Positions 16,044 through 25,329 of a stretch of DNA of 64,000 nucleotides are shown piece by piece. The notes beneath the pieces are model-generated. The model made no database searches, was not told the origin of the DNA, and worked only from the letters and a program-made list of their open reading frames with translations. The stretch's first letter is position 1. The number at the start of each line of letters is the position of its first letter. The translations under genes and the position numbers were made by a program. This DNA comes from a bacterium (lineage in GTDB: Bacteria > Planctomycetota > UBA1135 > UBA2386), in assembly GCA_030432695.1 (NCBI GenBank), contig JAUILN010000001.1, positions 558,001-622,000 on the forward strand, read 5' to 3'.

Positions 16044-18023
16044 ATGAAACCTGCTCCGGCCGCGGTGATCGCGGCGCTGGCCGGGTTCGCCGAGATGAGC
16101 CTGGAGCTCGCGGCGGTCCGGATCTTCGCGCCCTTCTTCGGTGACAGCGCGCCGGTCTGGACCAACGTCATCGGCGTGATGTTGGCGGCGATGGCGGTCG
16201 GTGCATGGATCGGCGGCAAGCTCGCCGATCCGCAGCGCGGTGCCGTGCGGCTGGCGCTGCTGTTGGGCGTCGGGGGGGCATTCGCGGTGGTCGCACCATT
16301 CCTTTCGGTGTGGGTCGGCGGGTTCCTGGTGCCAGCGGATCTGCCCCTCGATCGGGCTTTCGCAGCCCTCGTGCGCGGGTCGCTGTTCGCCACTCTGCTG
16401 TTGTTCGCACCGCCCGTCTTGTTGGCCGGGGCCACGACGCCGCTGCTCGTGACGTCGCTCACGGCCGGGGGATTGCGGGTCGGACGAGCGTCGGCGCTGG
16501 TCGCGACCTGGGTGATCCTCGGGGGGCTGATCGGGACTTTCGCGACGACGCACCTGCTGGTGCCCGGGGTCGGGAGTCGCGCGACGGTGTGGATCGCCGC
16601 TGCAGCGTTGCTGATCTGCGCCGCGATCGCGGGGATGGGCCGCTCTGGGCGTTCGGTCGCGGCGGCCGTCGGCGGCGCGGGAATCGCACTCTCGGCGGCC
16701 TTCGTGCTGCACGGCTCACCGGGGCGCGCAGCGGACACCCTGCCGGGCCAACGAGTCCTCGCCGAGGTCGAGAGTCGCTACCAGTACCTGCAGGTCGTGG
16801 ATGTCGACGAGCCGGACGGTCGACGGCTCCGCGCACTGAAGATCAACGAGGGGCTCGATTCGTTCCATTCGGTCTGGCTCGCCGACGAGGCGTTCACCGG
16901 CGGGCGCTATTACGACTGGCATGTCGTCACGCCTTGGTTGGCGGGGGACGGTCGCCGGCCGGAGTCGTTGCGGGTGCTGTCGCTCGGATCCGCCGCCGGG
17001 ACCTTCGAACGTCTGTTTCGTGCCGTCCATCCCGGGTGTGTCGTCGACTCGGTCGAGATCGACCCCGCGGTGGTCGATCTGGGGCGAGCCTGGTTCGACA
17101 CCTACGACGGGGGCGCGGGCCGGGTCTTCGCCGGGGTCGACGCACGGAGTTTCGTCGATCTCGCGGAGGAGACCTGGCACGTGATCCTGGTCGATGCCTA
17201 CGAGCGGCAGATCTATGTGCCGGCCCACCTCGCCAGCGTCGAGTTCTATCGCGCCGTCTCCGACCGCCTGGAAGACGGTGGCGTCGTGTCGGTGAACGTC
17301 GGTGGGCTGTCCTCGGACGATCCCGTGGTTCGCACGATCGGTGCGACGATGGCTGCGGTGTTCGGCGAGGCGCGTGCACTCGCGGTCCCTTCGAGCCGCA
17401 ACTTCGTGCTCGTAGCTCGCAAGCGGGTCAGCCTGGATCCGGGGGTGCTGAGGGCGGTCCCGGCCAGCCCTGGCAGCGAGCTGTCGCGCATCCTCGAGCT
17501 CTCGGCCCGCGAGGATGCGTGGCAGTCGGTCGGAGAGAGGGCCGAAGTGCTGACCGACGACCGTCCGTTCCTCGACTCGCTTCACGAAGAGTTCTACGCC
17601 GGATCGAGCGGCTCCCCGCGCGCATGGTCGATCGGAGGTCCGATCGGTTCGCAGGAGGTCGAGGTCGAGGCGGCTGAACTCGCGACGGCCGGAGACTGGG
17701 ATGGCGCTGTCGCCGCGATCCGGAATGCGGCCGCGGCCACGCCTTATCTTCGACTACTGCTCGGCGACGCACGCTGGCGCCGGGGGGACTTCGAGGGCGC
17801 TCGCGAGGAATACCGCGCGGCCCTGACTCTCGACGGAGGGGGCGCGCAGCGGGCGGTGTTGGAGGGACGGCTCGTGGAGGTAGAGAGTTCGATCCTGCCG
17901 TTGGAGCGGGCCCGGAGTGCCGGCGCCCGCAACGGGTGGCTGGCGGCCTTGGGTGTCCTCTGGGTCAGCGCAGTGGCCATCGGGGTCCTGCGGCTGGGCC
18001 GTCGGGCGGGCACTCCGGGCTGA
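16044..18023 (+). CDS. Fused membrane-spermidine synthase-like protein with TPR tail
   Basis: The predicted protein has 659 residues. Residues 1 to about 230 hold six or more hydrophobic helices. Residues about 240-460 form a Rossmann methyltransferase-like fold of the spermidine/spermine synthase family: VLSLGSAAGTFERLF matches the GGGxG loop, VDSVEIDPAVVDLGRAWF the acidic diol-binding strand, and VILVDAY the catalytic-Asp strand. TPR-like helices (ATPYLRLLLGDARWRRGDF) and a final membrane helix near residue 635 follow. Polyamine synthase activity is doubtful in such fused proteins; many have no known substrate. Gene calls of this type are frequent in planctomycetes and deltaproteobacteria. 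Confidence 0.78.
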   Translation: MKPAPAAVIAALAGFAEMSLELAAVRIFAPFFGDSAPVWTNVIGVMLAAMAVGAWIGGKLADPQRGAVRLALLLGVGGAFAVVAPFLSVWVGGFLVPADLPLDRAFAALVRGSLFATLLLFAPPVLLAGATTPLLVTSLTAGGLRVGRASALVATWVILGGLIGTFATTHLLVPGVGSRATVWIAAAALLICAAIAGMGRSGRSVAAAVGGAGIALSAAFVLHGSPGRAADTLPGQRVLAEVESRYQYLQVVDVDEPDGRRLRALKINEGLDSFHSVWLADEAFTGGRYYDWHVVTPWLAGDGRRPESLRVLSLGSAAGTFERLFRAVHPGCVVDSVEIDPAVVDLGRAWFDTYDGGAGRVFAGVDARSFVDLAEETWHVILVDAYERQIYVPAHLASVEFYRAVSDRLEDGGVVSVNVGGLSSDDPVVRTIGATMAAVFGEARALAVPSSRNFVLVARKRVSLDPGVLRAVPASPGSELSRILELSAREDAWQSVGERAEVLTDDRPFLDSLHEEFYAGSSGSPRAWSIGGPIGSQEVEVEAAELATAGDWDGAVAAIRNAAAATPYLRLLLGDARWRRGDFEGAREEYRAALTLDGGGAQRAVLEGRLVEVESSILPLERARSAGARNGWLAALGVLWVSAVAIGVLRLGRRAGTPG

Positions 18024-18110
18024 TGGTCCTGCGGCCTGGGCTGCTCTCCTGCCTCTCGAGGACCCGAGCCCGCACGAAGGCCCGCTGCCGTACGAAGACC
18101 CCGTACAGCA

Positions 18111-18144
18111 CAACGCCTCGCGATCCTGAGATCGCGAGGCGTTG
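18111..18144. terminator. Bidirectional terminator hairpin
   Basis: caacgcctcgcgatc and gatcgcgaggcgttg form a perfect 15-bp stem with the 4-nt loop CTGA. It lies between two converging genes (stops at 18023 and 18196), 51 bp from the latter, and is well placed to stop both transcripts. No U-tract is seen on either strand. Confidence 0.75.
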
Positions 18145-18195
18145 GCTCGCGCGGCGCCGGTCGAAAGGACCGGGACGACTCGGCGTCGGCCTACC

Positions 18196-20292
18196 TCACA
18201 GGATGTCGAGGATACCGCTGATCTGGTTGGTCAGCGTCTCGACCGCCGCGCGGTAGTTCATGTTGATGCCGATCTTGGTGTTCCACGGCAGGAGTTCCTG
18301 CATGGCGACACCGCCGAGAGCCACCGCGCCGAACGCGCGGCTGATATCCGGCAGGCTCTCGTCCGACATCACCTTGATCAGCGGGGTGACGGTCCGGCGG
18401 TCACCGATGAAGCCGAGCGCCGAGGCGATCGCCGACATCTTGGCGAGGTTCTGGTCGCCGGTGGTCATCATCTCGACCAGGGTGTTGGCGGCGTTCTTGT
18501 CGCCGAGCTTGCCAAGCGCGATGGCAGCCTGCTGCAGACGTGCCGGGCGACGGACCGAATCCTCGACCAGGCGGCTGATCTGCTCGAGCGAGCGCTGGTC
18601 GTTCATCAGAGCCAGGCCGATGCACAGGTAGCCTGCGAGTTCGTCCTTGTTCTTCTCCTTCTCCAGAAGCTCGCGCATCTGGTCACCGGCATCTGCGTAC
18701 TTCGCGAGGCCGAGGGCCACCGCCATCGCACCGACGGCTTCGGGGTTCTTCAGCTCGCCGAGCCAGTACTGGAGACGCTCGCCCAGGGTCGAGTCGACGA
18801 CGCCGCTCCGCCCCATGTCCTCCATGAACTTGTTCTCGTTGTAGGCGAGGACGCCCAGCGAGATCGCAGCCCACGGCTTTTCGAGGGCCTTGCCGCCCTT
18901 CTCGAGCATCTTCAACAGGTTCTCGCGGTTCTGCGTTCCGCCAGCCTGGCCGAGCGCCATCATCGCGAAGTAGCGAGCCTGCTGGTCCTTGCCCTTCTGC
19001 GAGTAGTCGAGCAGCGCCTCGCAGACCTTGACGTCGAGTTCGTCGCTGTCCTTGCGGTCGTCGTACGGGCCGGAAAGACGTCCGAGTGCGACGATCGCCG
19101 ACTGGACGATCGTGATCGCCTCGCGCTTGAAGCGCGCCCTGCCGGTGACCTCGTCGAGGAAGGTCTCCTTGAACTCGTTCTTCAGCGCGACCAGATCGGC
19201 GTTGGCTTCGTCCTCCACGTCGACGTTCTCGAACAGCTTGGCGATCGCCGGCGGAACGTTGGCCTGGATGAGCTGCTCGCCGGTGCCGAGCTTCTCGTTC
19301 CAGTAGTCACGCAGCGAGTTGATCGCCGCCAGGAACACCTGCTTGCCCTGCTCGTCGGAGACGTCGGGACGCAGGAGACCCAGGGCGTTGATCACCGGCA
19401 CCCGGATGTTCCGGTTGCTCGATGCCTCGTCCTTGAGCATCTCGTCCAGAGCCTTGTGGATCTGGAGCTTGACGTCGTTGTCGCTCGTCGCGTAGCCGAC
19501 GAGTCCGAGGCCGAACGCGGCGAAGGCGCGGGTGCGGTCGTTGACGTCACCGCCGCCGACCATCTCCTTGCCCTTGCTGGTGTTCGTGGCCAGCTCGATC
19601 AGATCCGGCACGGCCTCCGGCATCTGCGAGATGCCCATTGCCACAGCGGCGCTCTCGGCGACCTCCTGGATCGGACGCTTCAGGTTCTCCTTGAAGATCG
19701 GCAGGATCTTGATCTGGTCGTTATCACGACCAATCTTCGCCATCGCGATCAGGCAGGAGGAGACGATGTCACGCTGGTCGGAACTCTCGAGCGTCCGCTG
19801 CAGCGCCGGCAGGATCTCGTTGAGGATCTGCGCGTCGGTCGGCTTGAGGGTGTCCTTGGACACGTTCTGGCGACCGGGACCCATGAAGAACTCTTCCGAG
19901 TTCGTCACGGTGCCTTGCTTGAAGACCGCAGCGCGCAGGTTGATGAAGGGGTCCTTGTTGAACTCCCACCAGAACTGCCACTTCGTGAGGTCGTCGCCGA
20001 GCTGAACGCCGCCGGTGGTCGGGCCACCGCCGCCGCCAGGGCCGGCGGGGCCGCCGGTGCCCGGGCCACCCGGCCCAGGGGTCGAAGGGCCGCCAGGCCC
20101 AGGAGTGCCGGGCCCGCCGGGCCCGGGGGTGCTCGGGCCGCTCGGGCCCGGGGTACGACCGCCGCCGCCACCAGGATTCGGGGGGACGACGTCGCCAGGA
20201 CCGCGGTACTGGCCGCCGTGCGCCTGCACGGTGTCCGGCACCGCGAGCAGGAGGCCGGTCACGGCGAGACCGGATAGGAGGAACTTCTTCAT
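18196..20292 (-). CDS. Secreted HEAT-repeat protein with collagen-like N-terminus
   Basis: The predicted protein has 698 residues. A Sec signal peptide (MKKFLLSGLAVTGLLLAV, cleavage near VQA) is followed at about residues 40-95 by a Gly/Pro tract of GPGGPxTP repeats resembling collagen triplets. Residues about 100-690 are HEAT/armadillo-like helical pairs (AFAAFGLGLVGYATSD, AIALGKLGDKNAANTL). Codons end strongly in C/G with few rare ones, suggesting high expression. There is no membrane anchor beyond the signal. It is probably a periplasmic or surface scaffold; collagen-like tracts can trimerise, which would make a three-armed solenoid. A 404-bp non-coding leader precedes it. Confidence 0.78.
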   Translation of the reverse strand: MKKFLLSGLAVTGLLLAVPDTVQAHGGQYRGPGDVVPPNPGGGGGRTPGPSGPSTPGPGGPGTPGPGGPSTPGPGGPGTGGPAGPGGGGGPTTGGVQLGDDLTKWQFWWEFNKDPFINLRAAVFKQGTVTNSEEFFMGPGRQNVSKDTLKPTDAQILNEILPALQRTLESSDQRDIVSSCLIAMAKIGRDNDQIKILPIFKENLKRPIQEVAESAAVAMGISQMPEAVPDLIELATNTSKGKEMVGGGDVNDRTRAFAAFGLGLVGYATSDNDVKLQIHKALDEMLKDEASSNRNIRVPVINALGLLRPDVSDEQGKQVFLAAINSLRDYWNEKLGTGEQLIQANVPPAIAKLFENVDVEDEANADLVALKNEFKETFLDEVTGRARFKREAITIVQSAIVALGRLSGPYDDRKDSDELDVKVCEALLDYSQKGKDQQARYFAMMALGQAGGTQNRENLLKMLEKGGKALEKPWAAISLGVLAYNENKFMEDMGRSGVVDSTLGERLQYWLGELKNPEAVGAMAVALGLAKYADAGDQMRELLEKEKNKDELAGYLCIGLALMNDQRSLEQISRLVEDSVRRPARLQQAAIALGKLGDKNAANTLVEMMTTGDQNLAKMSAIASALGFIGDRRTVTPLIKVMSDESLPDISRAFGAVALGGVAMQELLPWNTKIGINMNYRAAVETLTNQISGILDIL

Positions 20293-20696
20293 CAGGAACG
20301 CTCCGCTTGGAAAACGGGGCGGCCGTTCAGGTTGCGTCGCGCTCGGAGAGCACGGCGCGTCGACCGCCTGGGGTTCGGGTTCGTCTCGAAGTCAGTGGGA
20401 TGGGGTGAGCAGGGTCACCAGAGCGAAAGAGCCGCCGACGTGCGCGCCGGAGGGTGGTCGTCCGGTGAGGAGACCGGTTCCTTCGGGGCCATCCCGAAGA
20501 TCTGGGGCCCAAGGTGCAAACCGGGGACCACGGCCTGGGGATGCACCGGGATTCTGCCGTCGGGGGCGGCGGAAGGCCACGGCCAGAGGCTCTGTCGGGT
20601 CGATTGGTGTGTCCTGGAGGTTTCACCCTTCGATTCCGCGTTACTCAGCCGGAACAACAGCAAAACAGGGCTCGGAGCGTGCCGGGATCCGGCGAA
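20293..20696. other. 404-bp gap upstream of the collagen-like HEAT gene
   Basis: No convincing gene on either strand: the open frames here are Arg/Pro/Gly-rich high-GC noise. It should contain the promoter of the minus-strand HEAT gene, whose ATG is preceded by a modest GGAGCG ribosome site. I see no strong hairpin after the inositol monophosphatase-type gene that ends at 20697. Confidence 0.4.
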
Positions 20697-21527
20697 TCAG
20701 CGCAACAGCCTCACCAGTGCTCGGTGCACCGCCGGGGGCGCGGTGATCGACGGATGATGCTGGGGCGACGCGAGATCCGTCAATGGGAACACGCGTCCTC
20801 CAGACCAGTCGGTGAATCGGCAGCCGGCCTCCTCTGCCAGCAGTCCCACCGCCGCGATGTCCCACGGCATGCCCTGGCTCTGGACGTTGCCATGCAGCCG
20901 GCCGGCGGCGACGTCGCAGATCTGCACCACCGTGCTGCCGAGGACCCGGATCCGCGCTCCGGAACCGAACAGGGGCCCGAGCCATTCGGGTTCGAAGGCG
21001 CCGCGGAACCACTGGACGCCGAGGAGCGTGGCGTCGTCCAGGACGACGTCCGGGGTGCGGAGTCGCGTCCGGTTGCGATGCAGTCCACCGCCCCGGCGCG
21101 CCGAGTAGAGCGCGTCCTCGGGAAAGCAGTGCACCGCGGCCGCAACCGGTTCGCCGTGGTGCAGGCAGGCGACCGAGACCCCGCACTGCGGCAGTCCCTG
21201 GGCGAAGTTGCTGGTGCCGTCGATCGGGTCCACGACCCACACGAAGTCGGCGTCGAGCCGGGTTGGTGGACTCTCTTCGCCGAGGAACCCGTGCTCCGGG
21301 AACTCCGCGAGCAGTGCGCGACTGAGCCGCTTCTCGACCGCCACGTCGACGCTGGTGACGAAGTCGCCCACCCCCTTCCTGCTCACGTCGGTGCGGGGCG
21401 CCGCGCGCCGCTTCGATGCGACGTGGGCCGCAGTTGCGGCCACCTCTCGGCGGGCGACGCGCAGGAGCCGATCCAGGAGGCGAGGAGTGGGGCCGGTCCG
21501 TGGGCTGCGGGCCATGGCTCGGATCAT
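20697..21527 (-). CDS. Inositol monophosphatase family protein
   Basis: The predicted protein has 276 residues (an ATG four codons downstream at 21515 is an alternative start). The family comprises Mg-dependent, Li-sensitive sugar-phosphate phosphatases such as SuhB, CysQ and histidinol phosphatase HisN. Metal-binding motifs are intact: GEES near residue 83, DPIDGTSNF at 100-108, and MPWDIAAVGLL near 220. Substrate cannot be assigned from sequence. It is divergent from the lipoprotein gene at 21639. Confidence 0.88.
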   Translation of the reverse strand: MIRAMARSPRTGPTPRLLDRLLRVARREVAATAAHVASKRRAAPRTDVSRKGVGDFVTSVDVAVEKRLSRALLAEFPEHGFLGEESPPTRLDADFVWVVDPIDGTSNFAQGLPQCGVSVACLHHGEPVAAAVHCFPEDALYSARRGGGLHRNRTRLRTPDVVLDDATLLGVQWFRGAFEPEWLGPLFGSGARIRVLGSTVVQICDVAAGRLHGNVQSQGMPWDIAAVGLLAEEAGCRFTDWSGGRVFPLTDLASPQHHPSITAPPAVHRALVRLLR

Positions 21528-21638
21528 GGAGCTGGTGAGGGAGCGTGCCAGCAGGATTCCGGATGCGGCCGGTCACCCATCGGGCCACTCGAGCGGGACC
21601 GCCCTTGATCCGCGCCGCGGCCCGGGCAACGTGACGGC

Positions 21639-23120
21639 ATGCGCCGTCGTGCCACCGTTCCGCGCCTCGTGATGCTGGTCGCCGGCTTGGCGTCTTGCGC
21701 CGGGAGCGACGGTTCCACGCGCCGCGACGAGTCGGCGCCGGTTGCCGCGGGCCGGGTCCTGTCGGACGTCTTCGATCCGCCGACGCCGATCGATTCTGGT
21801 CCGCGAGGCGGCTCCGGCAAGGCGCCGGACCGGGCCGCCGCGCCCACGACAGGACCTGCGTCGGCCGTCTCGGGGCCGGCCCCGTCGGATCTGGCGGCGC
21901 GGATCCGCGCCGCGGAGCAGATCGACGCCGCGGCTCTGGAGCGATCAGGGCGGCTGGGTCCCGGTGCTGCCGCCGTGGTGGCGCGTGGCCGGCGACTGGT
22001 CGACGAGCAGCGCTTCTTCGAGGCCTACGAGTGGTTGCGGGCGGCCGCGCTGTCCGCGCCCGCCGATCCGCTCCTGCAATTCGAACTCGGACGGATCGCG
22101 CTGCTGTGCGACGACCCGGTGGCGGCCGAGAAGGCCCTGGACCGAACTGTCGAACTCGGTGGGCTGCACCCGGATCTGCGTCGACTGCGGGGGGCGGTGG
22201 CCCTACGGATCGGAGGCGATCGGCAGGCGGAGGGAGAGGTGCTCCTGCGCGCCGAACTCGCCGAGGGTGAGGTCGCGCCGGCGGTCGACGCGGCGCTGGA
22301 GCTGGCGGCCTGGCTGGCCCGCGAGGAGCTGCACGGCGAGGCGTTGGCGGTCCTCGACGCGGGTTCGGCGCGTGCCCCTGGAGATCCGCGGCTGGGAGCG
22401 GCGCGAGCCCGCGTCCTCCGTGACCTGGCGCGCTTCGACATGGCGGCGGATCAGGCTCGGCGGGTCCTCGAGATCCGACCGCAGGACCTCGGCGCGCTGC
22501 GGCTCCTGATCGAGTGCGAACGCAGCGCGGGCCGGCCTGAGGTCGCGCTGCAGCTGATCGGGCAGCAGACCGTCCAACCGTCGGTCCCTGGCGGGGAGAC
22601 CGCGTTCACGGATCTCCGCGAGGAACTCGAGCGGCAGCTCGCGGGCGGTCGCCGCGTCTGCACGCCGGCCGAACTGCTGGCCCAGGTCCGCGGGGGCGCC
22701 GAACTGTCGGAACGGCTGGCGGCACTGCGGCCACTCCTCGCCGAGCCTGCGACCCGCGAGCGCGCGGCCGTGGTCGGGTTCGCCCAGGACGAACCCGTGC
22801 TCCGGGTGACGGTCGTCGGGGCGTTGCCCGCGGACCATCCGGCATTCGCAGAGCGACTGGAACTAGCGGCCGAGGATCCGGCCGCCGTGGTCCGAGGCGC
22901 CGCAGCGCGTCGTGTCCCGGAGATCGTCCAGCAGAACCGCGCGATCCGCTTGTTGCGGCGCATGCTGGACGCCGAAGAAGATGACTACGTGTTCCGACTC
23001 GTCCACGAGGCGTTGACGTCCTGCCTGGGTCGGCGGGTCGATCTCCTCCCGGAGGCCGAGCAAGACCCCGAGACCCGCGAGCGGGTGCGCAGAGAGTGGA
23101 GGCAGGCTTGTCCGGATTGA
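21639..23120 (+). CDS. TPR/HEAT lipoprotein
   Basis: The predicted protein has 493 residues. The N-terminus ends in the lipobox LASC (Cys20), so a lipoprotein is expected. A Pro/Ala-rich linker to about residue 85 is followed by TPR-like helices (EAYEWLRAAALSAPADPLLQ, LARFDMAADQARRVLEI) and a HEAT-like C-terminal part. No catalytic motif is seen. No ribosome site is visible; a CAACGT hexamer 6 nt before the ATG would fit leaderless transcription. It overlaps the following galE and opens a tightly packed operon. Confidence 0.72.
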   Translation: MRRRATVPRLVMLVAGLASCAGSDGSTRRDESAPVAAGRVLSDVFDPPTPIDSGPRGGSGKAPDRAAAPTTGPASAVSGPAPSDLAARIRAAEQIDAAALERSGRLGPGAAAVVARGRRLVDEQRFFEAYEWLRAAALSAPADPLLQFELGRIALLCDDPVAAEKALDRTVELGGLHPDLRRLRGAVALRIGGDRQAEGEVLLRAELAEGEVAPAVDAALELAAWLAREELHGEALAVLDAGSARAPGDPRLGAARARVLRDLARFDMAADQARRVLEIRPQDLGALRLLIECERSAGRPEVALQLIGQQTVQPSVPGGETAFTDLREELERQLAGGRRVCTPAELLAQVRGGAELSERLAALRPLLAEPATRERAAVVGFAQDEPVLRVTVVGALPADHPAFAERLELAAEDPAAVVRGAAARRVPEIVQQNRAIRLLRRMLDAEEDDYVFRLVHEALTSCLGRRVDLLPEAEQDPETRERVRREWRQACPD

Positions 23121-24121
23121 TCCTCGTCAGCGGTGGAGCGGGCTACATCGGCTCCCACACGGTCCTCGCATTGCGCGAGCGCGGTCGCGACGTCCTGGTC
23201 CTCGACGATCTGAGCGAGGGCCACGAGGCCGCGCTGCTCGGCGCTGAGTTGGCGAGAGGCAGCATGCTCGACCGCGACTTCGTCCGCAGCGTGTTCGAGG
23301 AGCGGGAGATCGCCGCCGTGTTCCACTTCGCCGCGCGCTGCTACGTCGGCGAGTCGGTCGAGGATCCGGGCCTCTACTACCGGCACAACGTGCTCGGCAC
23401 GCTCAATCTGCTGGACGCGATGGCCGCGACCGGTGTGAAGCGCTTCGTGCTCAGCTCGACCTGTGCGACCTACGGCGAGCCGGAGCGGATCCCCATCACC
23501 GAAGACCTGCCGCAGAATCCCATCAACCCGTACGGCGTGACCAAACTGGTCGACGAGTGGATGCTGCGCGACTTCCACACCGCACACGGCATCGAGTCGG
23601 TCGCGTTGCGCTACTTCAACGCCGCGGGGGCGGATGCCGAGGGGCGGATCGGCGAGGATCACGAGCCCGAGACGCACCTGATCCCGATCGTGCTCCAGGT
23701 GGCGCTCGGCCAGCGCGACAAGCTCACGGTGTTCGGCGACGACTACGAGACGCCGGACGGCACCTGCATCCGCGACTACGTCCACGTGACCGATCTCGCC
23801 GAGGCCCACGTGCTGGCGTTGGAGGCGATGGAGAAGACGCCCGGGAGCGTGGGGATCCAGGCCTTCAACCTCGGCAACGAGGCTGGCACGTCGGTGCTCG
23901 AGGTGATCGAGACCGCGCGGCAGGTGACCGGCCACCCGATCCCGTACACGCTCGGCGCGCGCCGCCCCGGTGATCCTCCGCGACTGGTCGGCTCGAGCGC
24001 GCGGATCCGCGAGGCGCTGGGTTGGACTCCGAAGTTCGGCGACATCAAGACCATCGTCGAGACCGCGTGGAAGTGGCACCAGGCCCGGCCCAAGGGCTAC
24101 GACGACCGGGGCGGACGGTGA
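23108..24121 (+). CDS. galE: UDP-glucose 4-epimerase
   Basis: The predicted protein has about 337 residues. It interconverts UDP-glucose and UDP-galactose through a bound NAD, supplying precursors for envelope polysaccharide. The N-terminal GGAGYIGSH binds NAD. The catalytic motif SSTCATYGEP and the YGVTK pair (Tyr and Lys of YxxxK) are present, as is the GalE-type region ALRYFNAAGAD. The start is uncertain: GTG 23096, TTG 23108 (GGAGG five bases upstream, preferred) or TTG 23117. All but possibly the last overlap the preceding gene. The stop overlaps the next start as GTGA. Confidence 0.9.
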   Translation: MSGLILVSGGAGYIGSHTVLALRERGRDVLVLDDLSEGHEAALLGAELARGSMLDRDFVRSVFEEREIAAVFHFAARCYVGESVEDPGLYYRHNVLGTLNLLDAMAATGVKRFVLSSTCATYGEPERIPITEDLPQNPINPYGVTKLVDEWMLRDFHTAHGIESVALRYFNAAGADAEGRIGEDHEPETHLIPIVLQVALGQRDKLTVFGDDYETPDGTCIRDYVHVTDLAEAHVLALEAMEKTPGSVGIQAFNLGNEAGTSVLEVIETARQVTGHPIPYTLGARRPGDPPRLVGSSARIREALGWTPKFGDIKTIVETAWKWHQARPKGYDDRGGR

Positions 24122-25329
24122 AGCGACGCGCGTCCTCTCGCGCCGTGGGTCTGCCGGTCCTGCTCGCCTTCCTCCTGATGGCAGCCGGTTGCTCGACCGG
24201 CTATGGCACCCACCGGATGGAGTTCGACTCGATCACCGGCTTCGAAGGTGCGGTCGGTGAGCCGGAGTCCATGGACTTCCCCGACCAGGTCCGGCGTTGG
24301 CCGTGGCCGATCCGTCAGATCGAGGGCTCGGGCTTCGACTTGCTGTTCGCGTTCCTGATCGGCATCCAGCCGACGCCTCGTGAGGTCGACGATCCCGGCC
24401 GGCGCCTGCGACTGGCGACCCTCGGTATGGCGGAGAAGGCCGGTGACGATCTCGGCCGAATCGCCGATGCGACCCATCGGCTGCTGTGGCTCGCCTACTA
24501 CGACCCGCAGCCGCTGGATCAGATGACCACCCTGTCGGGCATCGAGTCGCTAATGGTCTCGCTGGGGGCCGACCCGCTGCAGTCGCCGCAGGTGAGCCGC
24601 GACGCGCCGCGGCAGCTCGAGGTCGAAGAACGGGCGTTGACCGTCCTCGCCGAGTATCTCGGCGCGGTCGACCGCGCCCGGCGCGATGATCAGCGACTCG
24701 AACTCCAGCCCGCGGACCGCGAGGTGCTCGCTACCGCCCTGGCGGTGCTCGCCGCCAGGCCGAGTCCCCATGCTCCGACCGGCCGGCGCGCGGTGCGCAT
24801 GCTGCTGGCGACCGCTCGGGAGCTGGGCAGCGACGACCTCGGTGAAGTGGCGCGCTACGCGCTCGCCGATCGATGTGCTGCGGAACTCGGCTGGATGATC
24901 CGGATCCTCTCCGTGGATTCGCGGATCGATGTCCGGATGGCCGCGATCCACTCGCTGGTCCGGTTGTCGGGTCCCCATGCGGTCGCCTTCACGCTCGCTC
25001 AGGATCCACGCCGTCGCGAGGCCCATCTCGACATCCGTAGAACCTGGGTCCGACTCTGTGGCGGCATGCCGATCGAGTTTGCCGAACGCGGCTGGGGCGA
25101 CGGGCCGTCGCCGCTCGAGTTCCTGTTCGACACCATCCGCGACGACGAGGACGAAGGCCTGCGGCTGGTCGCGACCGATGCGATGGCCCGCTTGCTGGGC
25201 CGCCCGGTGTCGCTCGATCCGGCCTGGGTCGAGGAGTTCTGGCGTGCCCGTTCCTTCTCGGAGATCCGCCCCCTGGACGCCGCAGCAGCCCCCTCAGGGC
25301 GGCGGGAGTCTCCGGAGGGCGTGCGATGA
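24118..25329 (+). CDS. HEAT-repeat lipoprotein
   Basis: The GTG at 24118 overlaps the galE stop and gives 403 residues. The signal peptide carries the lipobox LMAAGC (Cys about 25). The mature part has a conserved-looking patch FDLLFAFLIGIQPTPREVD and then helical repeats of HEAT type (VRMAAIHSLVRLSGPHAVAF, LRLVATDAMARLLGR). No enzyme motif. It ends in an ATGA overlap with the DUF366 gene. Role unknown; the partner is probably in the envelope. Confidence 0.7.
   Translation: MKRRASSRAVGLPVLLAFLLMAAGCSTGYGTHRMEFDSITGFEGAVGEPESMDFPDQVRRWPWPIRQIEGSGFDLLFAFLIGIQPTPREVDDPGRRLRLATLGMAEKAGDDLGRIADATHRLLWLAYYDPQPLDQMTTLSGIESLMVSLGADPLQSPQVSRDAPRQLEVEERALTVLAEYLGAVDRARRDDQRLELQPADREVLATALAVLAARPSPHAPTGRRAVRMLLATARELGSDDLGEVARYALADRCAAELGWMIRILSVDSRIDVRMAAIHSLVRLSGPHAVAFTLAQDPRRREAHLDIRRTWVRLCGGMPIEFAERGWGDGPSPLEFLFDTIRDDEDEGLRLVATDAMARLLGRPVSLDPAWVEEFWRARSFSEIRPLDAAAAPSGRRESPEGVR

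Noticed and set aside
19990..20240. Repetitive GC-rich tract that could be taken for a DNA repeat or mobile element
   Set aside because: It is the coding sequence of the Gly-Pro (collagen-like) segment of the HEAT protein; no terminal repeats or transposase.
18142..20277. Plus-strand open frame of about 711 codons opposite the collagen-like HEAT gene
   Set aside because: Antisense shadow; the minus strand has a signal peptide and HEAT repeats, and the plus translation has none.
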